Shown here piece after piece: positions 57,194 through 64,000 of a stretch of 64,000 bases of DNA. A program made the translations under genes and the position numbers. A model generated the notes under the pieces. The model had not been told where the DNA came from, did not search any database, and worked only from the letters and a program-made list of their open reading frames with translations. Source of the DNA: an uncultured Pelagibacteraceae bacterium (GTDB taxonomy: Bacteria; Pseudomonadota; Alphaproteobacteria; Pelagibacterales; Pelagibacteraceae); contig CACJBA010000002.1 in NCBI GenBank assembly GCA_902591535.1, positions 1-64,000 on the forward strand. Reading direction: 5' to 3'. Each line of letters starts with the position of its first letter. Position 1 is the stretch's first letter.

Positions 57194-59260
57194 ATGTCAG
57201 AAAAGTCTGTTTGGTTATTTTTATTTATTTTACTTTATGCAGCATTTTGTTTTTTTTGGGGAGTAAGAGGATCAAAGTTTAATTCAGAGAATCCTCAAAA
57301 ATATTATTTAGCTGACAAAAATGTTTCCTCGTGGGTATTTTTCTTTGCTGCAACAGCTGCAACATTTGCTGGTTTAACTATAATTTCTCAAACAAGTTTA
57401 ATATACAACGATGGATTTCAATATGTTGGAACGGCATTTATAGCGATTACTGTTCCACTTGGTAGTATCTTTTTCTTTAAAAGACAATGGATGTTAAGTA
57501 GGAAGTTTGGCTACATAACACCTGGTGAAATGTATTATGACTATTATAAAAGTGATACCTTAAGAATAATTACAGTTCTTGTAACTTTTTTTGTAGCAAT
57601 ACCTTTGTTAGCAGTTTTTTTTGGAGCAACAGGTTTTTTGGTAAACATTTTGTCTGATGGATACATTTCAAGAGATCTTGGGATGTGGGTTATTTCAACA
57701 ATTGTATTATTTTATGTTACAAGAGGAGGTTTTAAATCTGTTGTTAGTGTAGGCGTGGTACAATCTTGGTTATACTTTTTAACCGTTATTATACTCGGTC
57801 TTATTATTTATTTTTTTGTAGGAAATTTTGAAACTTTTGGAAGAGCATTATCTAAAATTGCAACTACACCTATAAGTAATTGGGGTAATACTCAAGGATA
57901 TGGAGGAGGAGATTTCAATGGATATTTTGCATTACCTGGTGTTATTCAATGGGTAGCAGGCCTAGGAAAAAATCCTGCAGTTGGAGGACCATGGACTGCT
58001 ATGATGATATTTACTTTTGCTATTTCTTTTATGGGTGTAGTCTTATCTCCATCTTTCTCAATGTGGAGCTATACCGCAAAACATCCAAAAGTATTCTCTT
58101 ATTATCAAATTTGGGGTTCAGCGGTAGTAGTTGGCATTTTATTGTTTGTATTTGCTACTTATCAGGGTGTAGGCGCTAGTTTGTTGGGAGCAAATTCTGA
58201 GATAAATAGTAGTGGTTTATCAATAAACAAAATACTCCCAGAAGTATCATCAGAAGATCATTCACTGCTAATTTATCAAATTATAAATTTAATGGATAAC
58301 AGTGCTTTATGGGTAACTGGATTGTTAGCCGTAGGGGTAATAGCAGCAATTCAGTCTACTGCAGCGGCTTTTTTAATTACATCAGGTGGCATTATTACCA
58401 GAGATCTTTATAAAACTTATGTTAATAAAAATATTTCCTGGGAAAATGAATTAGTAGCAGTTCGAATAATTACAATGTTAATATTTTTAGCTGCACTTTA
58501 TCTTGCAACATTTGCAAAACCTGCCATGGTAATTTTTAGTGGTATATCAATATCAATAGCTTTTCAGTTTTTAATCGTTCTATTAGGCTTAATTTGGTTT
58601 CCGTGGATAACCAGAGGGGCTGCAATATCTGGAATTATCATAGGAATTATTATTGTAATTTTAACAGAGACTATCGGACAACAAATTTCAGGTAATAGAT
58701 TACCATGGGGAAGATGGCCATTAACAATTCATTCTGGTGTTTGGGGATTGTTATTTAATGTATTTATATGCTTTTCTGTTTCAGCTTTTTCTTCACTAAC
58801 AAAAATAGATTCAGATAGAAATCATAGACAAAAATATCATGACTTCTTAAATGATCACATGGGTCTTCATCCAAGTAGAACTAAACTTAGATCATTTGCT
58901 TATGTAATTGCTTTGATATGGTTATTTTTTGGTGCAGGTCCTGGACAAGTTCTTGGAAATAGTTTTTTTGGTGAACCAAGTGCAGGATATGAAGAATGGA
59001 TTTTAAAAATACCTTCTTTATGGGGATATCAATTAATCTGGTGGTTTTTTGGTATAGGTTTAATTTGGTTCTTGGCTAGTAAAATGGATCTATCAACTTT
59101 ACCCAACAAACCTATACAAGCAAACGATTTATATAAGAGTCCAGATGAAATATCAGGAGAAGTTAATTATATTGATAAACTAGGAACAGGCTACGGTTGG
59201 ATTTTAATACTAATTGGTATGGCTATTTTTGCAATAATCTTTTACGTATATTTTGTTTAG
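57194..59260 (+). CDS. Sodium:solute symporter (SSS family), enlarged
   Basis: This 688-residue permease has the LeuT-type SSS core of about 13 helices starting near residue 5 ('FILLYAAFCFFWGVRGS') and extra C-terminal helices to about 685. SSS transporters couple sodium or proton entry to uptake of sugars, amino acids, choline-like compounds or organic acids. It is the only transporter in the operon, so it is the best candidate for bringing in the pathway substrate. It is about 150-200 residues longer than typical SSS proteins. Confidence 0.88.
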   Translation: MSEKSVWLFLFILLYAAFCFFWGVRGSKFNSENPQKYYLADKNVSSWVFFFAATAATFAGLTIISQTSLIYNDGFQYVGTAFIAITVPLGSIFFFKRQWMLSRKFGYITPGEMYYDYYKSDTLRIITVLVTFFVAIPLLAVFFGATGFLVNILSDGYISRDLGMWVISTIVLFYVTRGGFKSVVSVGVVQSWLYFLTVIILGLIIYFFVGNFETFGRALSKIATTPISNWGNTQGYGGGDFNGYFALPGVIQWVAGLGKNPAVGGPWTAMMIFTFAISFMGVVLSPSFSMWSYTAKHPKVFSYYQIWGSAVVVGILLFVFATYQGVGASLLGANSEINSSGLSINKILPEVSSEDHSLLIYQIINLMDNSALWVTGLLAVGVIAAIQSTAAAFLITSGGIITRDLYKTYVNKNISWENELVAVRIITMLIFLAALYLATFAKPAMVIFSGISISIAFQFLIVLLGLIWFPWITRGAAISGIIIGIIIVILTETIGQQISGNRLPWGRWPLTIHSGVWGLLFNVFICFSVSAFSSLTKIDSDRNHRQKYHDFLNDHMGLHPSRTKLRSFAYVIALIWLFFGAGPGQVLGNSFFGEPSAGYEEWILKIPSLWGYQLIWWFFGIGLIWFLASKMDLSTLPNKPIQANDLYKSPDEISGEVNYIDKLGTGYGWILILIGMAIFAIIFYVYFV

Positions 59261-59266
59261 GTGATT

Positions 59267-60439
59267 ATGAATTTAAATAATTTTACATTTAATACAACAT
59301 CAGGAATTAGATTTGGCAATGGTACGTCTAAAAGTTGTGTTTCAGAAATATCTCAAAAACTTGGACAAAATATTTTATTTATTACAGACAAAGATTTAAT
59401 GTCATTAAAATTAACAGAACCTACTTTAATTGAATTAAACAAATTATCCTCAAAAGTAGAAGTTTTCCAAGATGTTGAGGCTGATCCTTCACTAAAAACA
59501 CTAATGAATGCGATAGAGATTGGGAAAAAAAATAAAATTACAGGAGTTATTGGTTTTGGAGGCGGGTCATCAATGGATGTTGCTAAGCTAACTTCACTAA
59601 TCCTAGGTTCAAACGAAAATATTGAAGAGGCATGGGGTGTTTCTAACGCTAAAGGTCCAAGATTACCTTTAATATTAGTTCCAACCACAGCAGGAACAGG
59701 TTCGGAAGTGACTCCTATATCTATAATTACTGTAGGAGAAGAGGAAAAAAAAGGTGTATCTTCTCCAATTATTCTTCCAGATATAGCTATTTTGGATCCA
59801 GAATTAACCGTTGGTTTACCAGCCCATACTACTGCAGCAACAGGTATTGATGCAATGGTTCATGCAATAGAAGGTTATGCCTCTGCAAATAAAAATAACA
59901 ATCCAATATCGAAAATGATTGCTGTAGAGGCACTGAAGCTTTTAGGAGGTTCAATTGAAAAAGCTGTTTTTGAAGGCTCAAATATTGAGGCAAGAGGCAA
60001 TATGTTATTAGGTGCAATGTTAGCAGGAAAATCTTTTGCTAATTCTCCAGTTGCTGCTGTTCATGCCCTAGCATATCCTATTGGAGGAACATTTCATGTA
60101 TCCCATGGTCTTTCAAACTCTCTAGTTCTCCCATATGTTTTAAGATTTAATAGTGTAGATAATAAAGCTACAAAAGACTATTCAGAGTTAGCTCCGTTTC
60201 TTTTTCCAGATATCGATATGAGTAAGGGAAGCCAAGCTATTTGCAAGGAATTTATAGATAGGCTTGAAAATTTGTCAAAAAAACTTGGTCTTCCACAAAA
60301 ATTAAGGGAGGTCAATATTCCTAAGGAAGCATGTAAAAAAATGGCTTCAGATGCAATGAAACAAACCCGTTTATTAGTAAATAATCCGAGAGAGGTGACA
60401 GAAAATGACGCTCTTAACATTTATGAGGCTGCCTGGTAG
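59267..60439 (+). CDS. Iron-type alcohol dehydrogenase
   Basis: This 390-residue enzyme is a group III (iron-dependent) alcohol dehydrogenase with 'GGGSSMDVAKLTS' as the NAD site and 'GIDAMVHAIEGY' and 'HALAYPIGGTFHVSHG' carrying the metal Asp and His ligands. Members include 1,3-propanediol, lactaldehyde and 4-hydroxybutyrate dehydrogenases. The ATG at 59267 follows an AGGTG site; a GTG two codons upstream is less likely. Next to a lactonase-like gene it recalls the blcBC gene pair of gamma-butyrolactone use. Confidence 0.87.
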   Translation: MNLNNFTFNTTSGIRFGNGTSKSCVSEISQKLGQNILFITDKDLMSLKLTEPTLIELNKLSSKVEVFQDVEADPSLKTLMNAIEIGKKNKITGVIGFGGGSSMDVAKLTSLILGSNENIEEAWGVSNAKGPRLPLILVPTTAGTGSEVTPISIITVGEEEKKGVSSPIILPDIAILDPELTVGLPAHTTAATGIDAMVHAIEGYASANKNNNPISKMIAVEALKLLGGSIEKAVFEGSNIEARGNMLLGAMLAGKSFANSPVAAVHALAYPIGGTFHVSHGLSNSLVLPYVLRFNSVDNKATKDYSELAPFLFPDIDMSKGSQAICKEFIDRLENLSKKLGLPQKLREVNIPKEACKKMASDAMKQTRLLVNNPREVTENDALNIYEAAW

Positions 60440-60447
60440 AATTAATT

Positions 60448-61284
60448 ATGGAAAATAATAAAGAAGATATTTTTGAAAATACAACAAAGTTTAATTCTGG
60501 AATTAAACTTTATATGTTCCAAACAGGATCTATAAAAACAAAATTAAAGTTCATTAAAATGAATCATAGTGAGGAACCTTATGAAATTCCAGTTCCATGG
60601 TTTTTAATAAAGCATCCTCAAGGAGATGTAATTATTGATGGCGGAATGCCAATTGAAGCAGCACTCGATAAGCATAAACATTGGGGTGATGTAGTAGAAG
60701 CTTACGATCCAGTTATGAAAGTATCTGAATGGTGTAAAGAGGTAGTTAAAACTGTAAATACAAACCCCGAGGATGTTAAATATGTTATACAAACTCATTT
60801 ACATTTAGATCATTCAGGGGCGATTGGACATTTCCCAAACGCTACCCATATAACTCAAAGAATAGAATATGATTATGCCTTTAACCCTGACTGGTTTTCT
60901 CAACCCGCATATATAAGAGCAGATTTTGACAAACCAAATATAAGATGGAAATTTTTACAAGGCAAAAAAACGGATTTTTATGATGTCTATGGCGATGGAG
61001 TTATTAAAATAATATTTACTCCTGGCCATACACCGGGTCATCAATCTGTTCTAGTAAATCTTCCAAAAACTGGATACATGCTGTTTACTGGAGATGCTTG
61101 TTATACAGGAGATCATTGGTGTGATAAATGCTTGCCAGGTCTTGTAGCATCTGCTTCTGACGCTGCTGACTCTGTTAAAAAATTAAGAAAGGTCGCAAAA
61201 GATCATAATGCTAAAGTAGTTTGGGGTCATGATCCTGTTACTTGGTTAGATTGGAAAAAAGCTCCAATGTTTTATTACGATTAA
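60448..61284 (+). CDS. Metallo-beta-lactamase-fold hydrolase, AHL-lactonase/BlcC-like
   Basis: This 278-residue protein has the zinc motif H117-L-H119-L-D121-H122, 'FTPGHTPGHQSVLVNL' with the third His, 'FTGDACY' with the bridging Asp, and a terminal 'GHDP'. The layout is that of N-acyl-homoserine lactonases and gamma-butyrolactonase BlcC. It probably opens a lactone or a related cyclic ester or amide. It is the last gene of the operon; its stop directly abuts the stop of the convergent GST gene. Confidence 0.87.
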   Translation: MENNKEDIFENTTKFNSGIKLYMFQTGSIKTKLKFIKMNHSEEPYEIPVPWFLIKHPQGDVIIDGGMPIEAALDKHKHWGDVVEAYDPVMKVSEWCKEVVKTVNTNPEDVKYVIQTHLHLDHSGAIGHFPNATHITQRIEYDYAFNPDWFSQPAYIRADFDKPNIRWKFLQGKKTDFYDVYGDGVIKIIFTPGHTPGHQSVLVNLPKTGYMLFTGDACYTGDHWCDKCLPGLVASASDAADSVKKLRKVAKDHNAKVVWGHDPVTWLDWKKAPMFYYD

Positions 61285-61887
61285 TTAAACGCTCTCTTTT
61301 GGAATTGTATTTTTCATAAAATCTTTTTGGTTAAAAATTTTTAACCATCTATCCAAAATTACGCAATCTTTAGTCCATTTGTCAGTGAATCTAAATTTTG
61401 TATATTCTAGAGCACAAGCAACCGCTATTTGATCCATTGATAAATCATCGATTGCGTGCCTTTTCCATTGGTTTTCAAGCCATTTTATTGTTCTAAAAAT
61501 TCTAATTTCTTGCTTATCAATGAAAGATTTACTTTGTTCATTTGAAGGTCTAATTATTTCCATTCTTCTTTCTAGACCTGCTTCCATTAAACCATTTGCT
61601 AAAGAAATAATGGTCATTATTTCCCAGTAATTTTTTTGGTCAAATAAAGTTTTTTTTTGAGATATTGATTCAAAATATAAACAAATATTGTCACTATCAA
61701 CGATTGTTTGATTTTCATTAATAACTAGAGTTGGAATTTTTCTTAAAGGGTTAAAAGTATCTAAAAATTCAGACTCTTGTACTTTTATAATTTTCTCTTC
61801 TATTTGGATATCATGAATTAGGGCAGCAATTTTTGTTTTTCTGCCAAATGGCGAGTTTGGGCCGTTATAGAGAATAAGCTTTTTCAC
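61285..61887 (-). CDS. Glutathione S-transferase
   Basis: This 200-residue protein has the thioredoxin-like N-terminal domain ('NGPNSPFGRKTKIAALI', and 'FNPLRKIPTLVINENQTIVDSDNICLYFE' with the glutathione-binding Pro and Ser) and a helical C-terminal domain. Substrate unknown. It is the last of the - strand group at the right edge, 4 bases after the small unknown gene. Confidence 0.87.
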   Translation of the reverse strand: MKKLILYNGPNSPFGRKTKIAALIHDIQIEEKIIKVQESEFLDTFNPLRKIPTLVINENQTIVDSDNICLYFESISQKKTLFDQKNYWEIMTIISLANGLMEAGLERRMEIIRPSNEQSKSFIDKQEIRIFRTIKWLENQWKRHAIDDLSMDQIAVACALEYTKFRFTDKWTKDCVILDRWLKIFNQKDFMKNTIPKESV

Positions 61888-61891
61888 TGAT

Positions 61892-62101
61892 TTATAACTT
61901 ACATATTAGAGAGAAAATATTTATTGTGATAAATGTTTTAATCTCTGCTTTAAGTTCCTCAAAATTAATTAATTTTGGGTTTTGGCTTGATAAGCTAATA
62001 TCCAAAATTGTCTTAGTTTCTTTTTTTGACATTCCTGTTTCATTTGAAAGTTCAACAATTGTTTTTAAATACTGTGTAATAAATTTTTGATCTTGATTCA
62101 T
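61892..62101 (-). CDS. Small protein of unknown function
   Basis: This protein of 69 residues begins 'MNQDQKFITQYLKTIVELSNETG' and has a hydrophobic C-terminus, with no motif I recognise. I start at ATG 62101; a TTG four codons upstream (62113) would overlap the biotin carrier gene by 8 bases. It sits between the carrier protein and GST genes and may be an uncharacterised part of the 5-oxoprolinase-type cluster. Confidence 0.55.
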   Translation of the reverse strand: MNQDQKFITQYLKTIVELSNETGMSKKETKTILDISLSSQNPKLINFEELKAEIKTFITINIFSLICKL

Positions 62102-62105
62102 AATA

Positions 62106-62324
62106 TTATTCAATAACTATTGCTACCATTCCAGGCTCAACTGCCTCCTGATCGTTATGAATATTAACCTGGACTACTTTGCCATCAACAGGTGAACTAT
62201 GATGCACCTCAGTCTTCATAACCTCCATGATAAATAAATTATCATCTTTTTTAACCTCATCTCCTTCCTGAACTAACACTTTCCATATATTTCCAGGGAC
62301 TGTTGTTTTAACTTCTGTAGTCAT
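62106..62324 (-). CDS. Biotin/lipoyl carrier protein
   Basis: This 72-residue stand-alone biotinyl domain has the expected Lys37 in 'MEVMKTEVH' (the common form is EAMKM; Ala to Val and Met to Thr are substitutions). A mini-AccB of this size usually sits beside KipI/KipA-type genes, as here. It probably carries biotin for the carboxyltransferase-family protein upstream. Confidence 0.87.
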   Translation of the reverse strand: MTTEVKTTVPGNIWKVLVQEGDEVKKDDNLFIMEVMKTEVHHSSPVDGKVVQVNIHNDQEAVEPGMVAIVIE

Positions 62325-62339
62325 AATTTATGATTTAAT

Positions 62340-63464
62340 TTAAAAATATTTTACCTTGATGTCTTTCATTCCTTTTTTTTCAATAATTTTTTCTCTAATT
62401 TTTTTATCTCTATTTATCTTATCAAAATCTACAATTTTTATTTTATCAACCTTAATATTAGATTTTTTATTTTCATTTAGAAAGTTTTGATCAGATTTAG
62501 CTATACTTTTTTCACTACAAATGAGAGTTTGCTCTAATCTCATCTCTTGAGCTTTCTCGAGTGGTATTTCTTTAAACTTTAACATGTCACCAGGTTTTGC
62601 TTGTCCCAATTTCCAAAAAGCAGCTGATGGAACTGTATATGGTACTATAAATCCTCCCATACTAGGTCCATCGTTAACTAAAATAATTGGAGTTTGCCCA
62701 GCAATATTAATTGCACCAATAGGATATCCTTGGTCTATAATATTTGATGGTTCGGCTCCGTGTTCTAAACCTTTATTGGTTGCTTTTTCAGTGAATGTCC
62801 AATTGGGACCTTCTAATCTATATCCTGTTCTATCGCTTTTAGATTGTAGTTTCCAATTCGTATTTAAAAACATTTTATGACCATTATCATCTATCCAATC
62901 ATCGTTTGGTCCTTTTACTACTTCTACTTCCCAAGTTTTATCTTTTGAAAATTTAGGAATAAATTCATTTTTAATTTTTCTTCCAATCTCTGATTTTGAT
63001 TTATTAATTTTAATTTCTTGGCCATCCTGAATAGCTTTTCCGTCTATACCTCCGACTCCAGCTTTATGAAAAGTAGATCTTGATCCAAGCCAAGGCTTGC
63101 TATCGATACCTCCTGAAAAAGCAATATAGGATCTTGCTCCTATAGTCGCAAAACTCATTTCTAATATTTGGTCCTTTTCCACCTTAATACTTTCCCAAAG
63201 AGATATAGGTTTTCCATCAATCTTTGGATCCATATTTGCCCCAGTAATTGCTATAACTGCATCATTTTCAAATTTCAGGCTTGGACCCATAAACTGACAT
63301 TCTAAAGCGGGTGCACCAGGATCATTTTGTACTAGAACGTTTGCAAGTCTAAATGACCAACTATCCATAGGACCTGATGGAGGAAAACCTTGATTTAAAG
63401 TTCCTATTCTTCCTGGATAATCTTGAACTGAAGTTTCTAAACCTTTTTTAATTACTTTGATCAT
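62340..63464 (-). CDS. pxpC: 5-oxoprolinase subunit C family (biotin-dependent carboxyltransferase-like, KipA)
   Basis: PxpC with PxpB and PxpA hydrolyses 5-oxoproline to glutamate using ATP; the family is also called allophanate hydrolase subunit 2/KipA. The 374-residue protein has 'VQDYPGRIGTLNQGFPPSGPMD' at the start, 'AITGANMDP', 'YIAFSGGID' and 'GPSMGGFIVPYTVPSAA'. A Lys-rich tail of about 50 residues follows the domain. No PxpA gene is inside the window. Confidence 0.88.
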   Translation of the reverse strand: MIKVIKKGLETSVQDYPGRIGTLNQGFPPSGPMDSWSFRLANVLVQNDPGAPALECQFMGPSLKFENDAVIAITGANMDPKIDGKPISLWESIKVEKDQILEMSFATIGARSYIAFSGGIDSKPWLGSRSTFHKAGVGGIDGKAIQDGQEIKINKSKSEIGRKIKNEFIPKFSKDKTWEVEVVKGPNDDWIDDNGHKMFLNTNWKLQSKSDRTGYRLEGPNWTFTEKATNKGLEHGAEPSNIIDQGYPIGAINIAGQTPIILVNDGPSMGGFIVPYTVPSAAFWKLGQAKPGDMLKFKEIPLEKAQEMRLEQTLICSEKSIAKSDQNFLNENKKSNIKVDKIKIVDFDKINRDKKIREKIIEKKGMKDIKVKYF

Positions 63465-63466
63465 TG

Positions 63467-64000
63467 TTAAAATCTCTTATTTGAATCTATCGTAGTTAAC
63501 CATTTTTTATAATTCTTCACAGAAAATTTTTGATAATCAACAATATTGTAGTCATAAGACCCATCTTCAATTTTATTATATACATGATCAAACTCTTCAT
63601 AACTTGTTGGAACAAATTTAACTCTATCGCCAGGTTGAAATAAACAAATATTATTTTCAAAAACTGGAAAACTTTTTTTTGTATCCCAAATAGGTACAGG
63701 AATTATTCCAAATATTTGATAACCACCGGGCAATCTATCGGGATATATACAAGTAGAAGCACCTCCCATTCCTACTGTGCCTTTAGGTGTCCATGTCCTT
63801 GGAGGATTATATTTAGGAACTGTTAATTTACATCGAGGGTCTAACGCCATCATAAATGGTAAGCCAGGCCAAAATCCAATTGCAGCAACCCAATATTCTG
63901 TTGATGAGTGAACTCTAACAAATTGTTCAGTGCTTTCTAATTCATTTAGTTCTGCAATAAGTTCTGGATCTGGCTTTTTTTTTGCAATTTTTTTGGAGTA
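63467..64000 (-). CDS. pxpB: 5-oxoprolinase subunit B family (KipI), 5' end outside window
   Basis: The - strand frame is open from the stop at 63467 to the window edge, giving 177 visible residues; the start lies beyond 64000. The family segments are 'IGFWPGLPFM', 'TWTPKGTVGMGG', 'IYPDRLPGGYQIFG' and 'LFQPGDRVKF'. An internal ATG at 63853 is not the start, because the conserved segment 'STEYWVAAIGFWPGLP' lies before it. It is 2 bases upstream of the PxpC gene. Confidence 0.88.
   Translation of the reverse strand, partial: YSKKIAKKKPDPELIAELNELESTEQFVRVHSSTEYWVAAIGFWPGLPFMMALDPRCKLTVPKYNPPRTWTPKGTVGMGGASTCIYPDRLPGGYQIFGIIPVPIWDTKKSFPVFENNICLFQPGDRVKFVPTSYEEFDHVYNKIEDGSYDYNIVDYQKFSVKNYKKWLTTIDSNKRF

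Overview
The window is AT-rich, densely packed bacterial DNA, most likely from a streamlined marine alphaproteobacterium of the SAR11 (Pelagibacterales) type. The evidence is the strong AAA/TTA/ATA codon bias, genes that commonly overlap by 1-8 bases, convergent genes whose stop codons touch or overlap, many periplasmic-binding-protein transporters, a rhodopsin, and very short intergenic gaps. No gap exceeds about 240 bases. I see no tRNA, rRNA, CRISPR array, transposase or phage gene. The lineage is inferred from gene content and base composition, not from a marker tree.

Layout. 1-5211 (+): Dpp/Opp-type peptide or related-solute ABC transporter (binding protein cut by the window edge, two permeases, one fused double ATPase). 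5314-12313 (+): leuA directly joined to a rod-shape operon, mreB-mreC-mreD-mrdA-rodA. 12378-17976 (+): oxidoreductase and transporter genes (DadA-like, DMT, hydroxyacid dehydrogenase, histone-deacetylase-fold amidohydrolase, msrB, DUF1479). 17973-18530 (-): grxC and a TIGR03643-like gene. 18648-19262 (+): LysE exporter with a hairpin leader. 19349-33386: two Liv-type ABC transporters enclosing azlCD, glaH (glutarate 2-hydroxylase) and a proC-like gene; two very small genes sit in these operons.

33462-49495 (-) is a long run of catabolic genes. It holds an LLM-flavin/TPP-enzyme/DUF1185/hydrolase/aldehyde dehydrogenase/exporter set, a C-terminally short glpD, an IPNS-like dioxygenase, two tandem DMT paralogues, an amidinotransferase, and a GMC oxidase with a PhnZ/TmpB-type HD oxygenase, a TauD-type dioxygenase, a hotdog thioesterase and a ParA ATPase. 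The HD protein keeps essentially every metal and substrate residue I recall for PhnZ, so this looks like a two-enzyme oxidative cleavage module.

49736-61284 (+), divergent from that run, is the most unusual region: an apparent 11-gene operon that begins with a divergent rhodopsin. The rhodopsin has retinal Lys and acceptor Asp, but Thr at both the proton-donor and spectral-tuning positions. It is followed by a flotillin, an SCP2-like protein, an alpha/beta hydrolase, both subunits of an N,N-dimethylformamidase-like iron amidohydrolase, two small proteins, a Na+/solute symporter, an iron-type alcohol dehydrogenase and an AHL-lactonase-like metallo-hydrolase. My reading is that a photoreceptor or light-driven pump and a membrane scaffold are co-expressed with uptake and hydrolysis of an amide or lactone nitrogen/carbon compound.

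61285-64000 (-): a GST, a small unknown protein, a biotin carrier protein and 5-oxoprolinase-type subunits C and B (B cut by the window edge).
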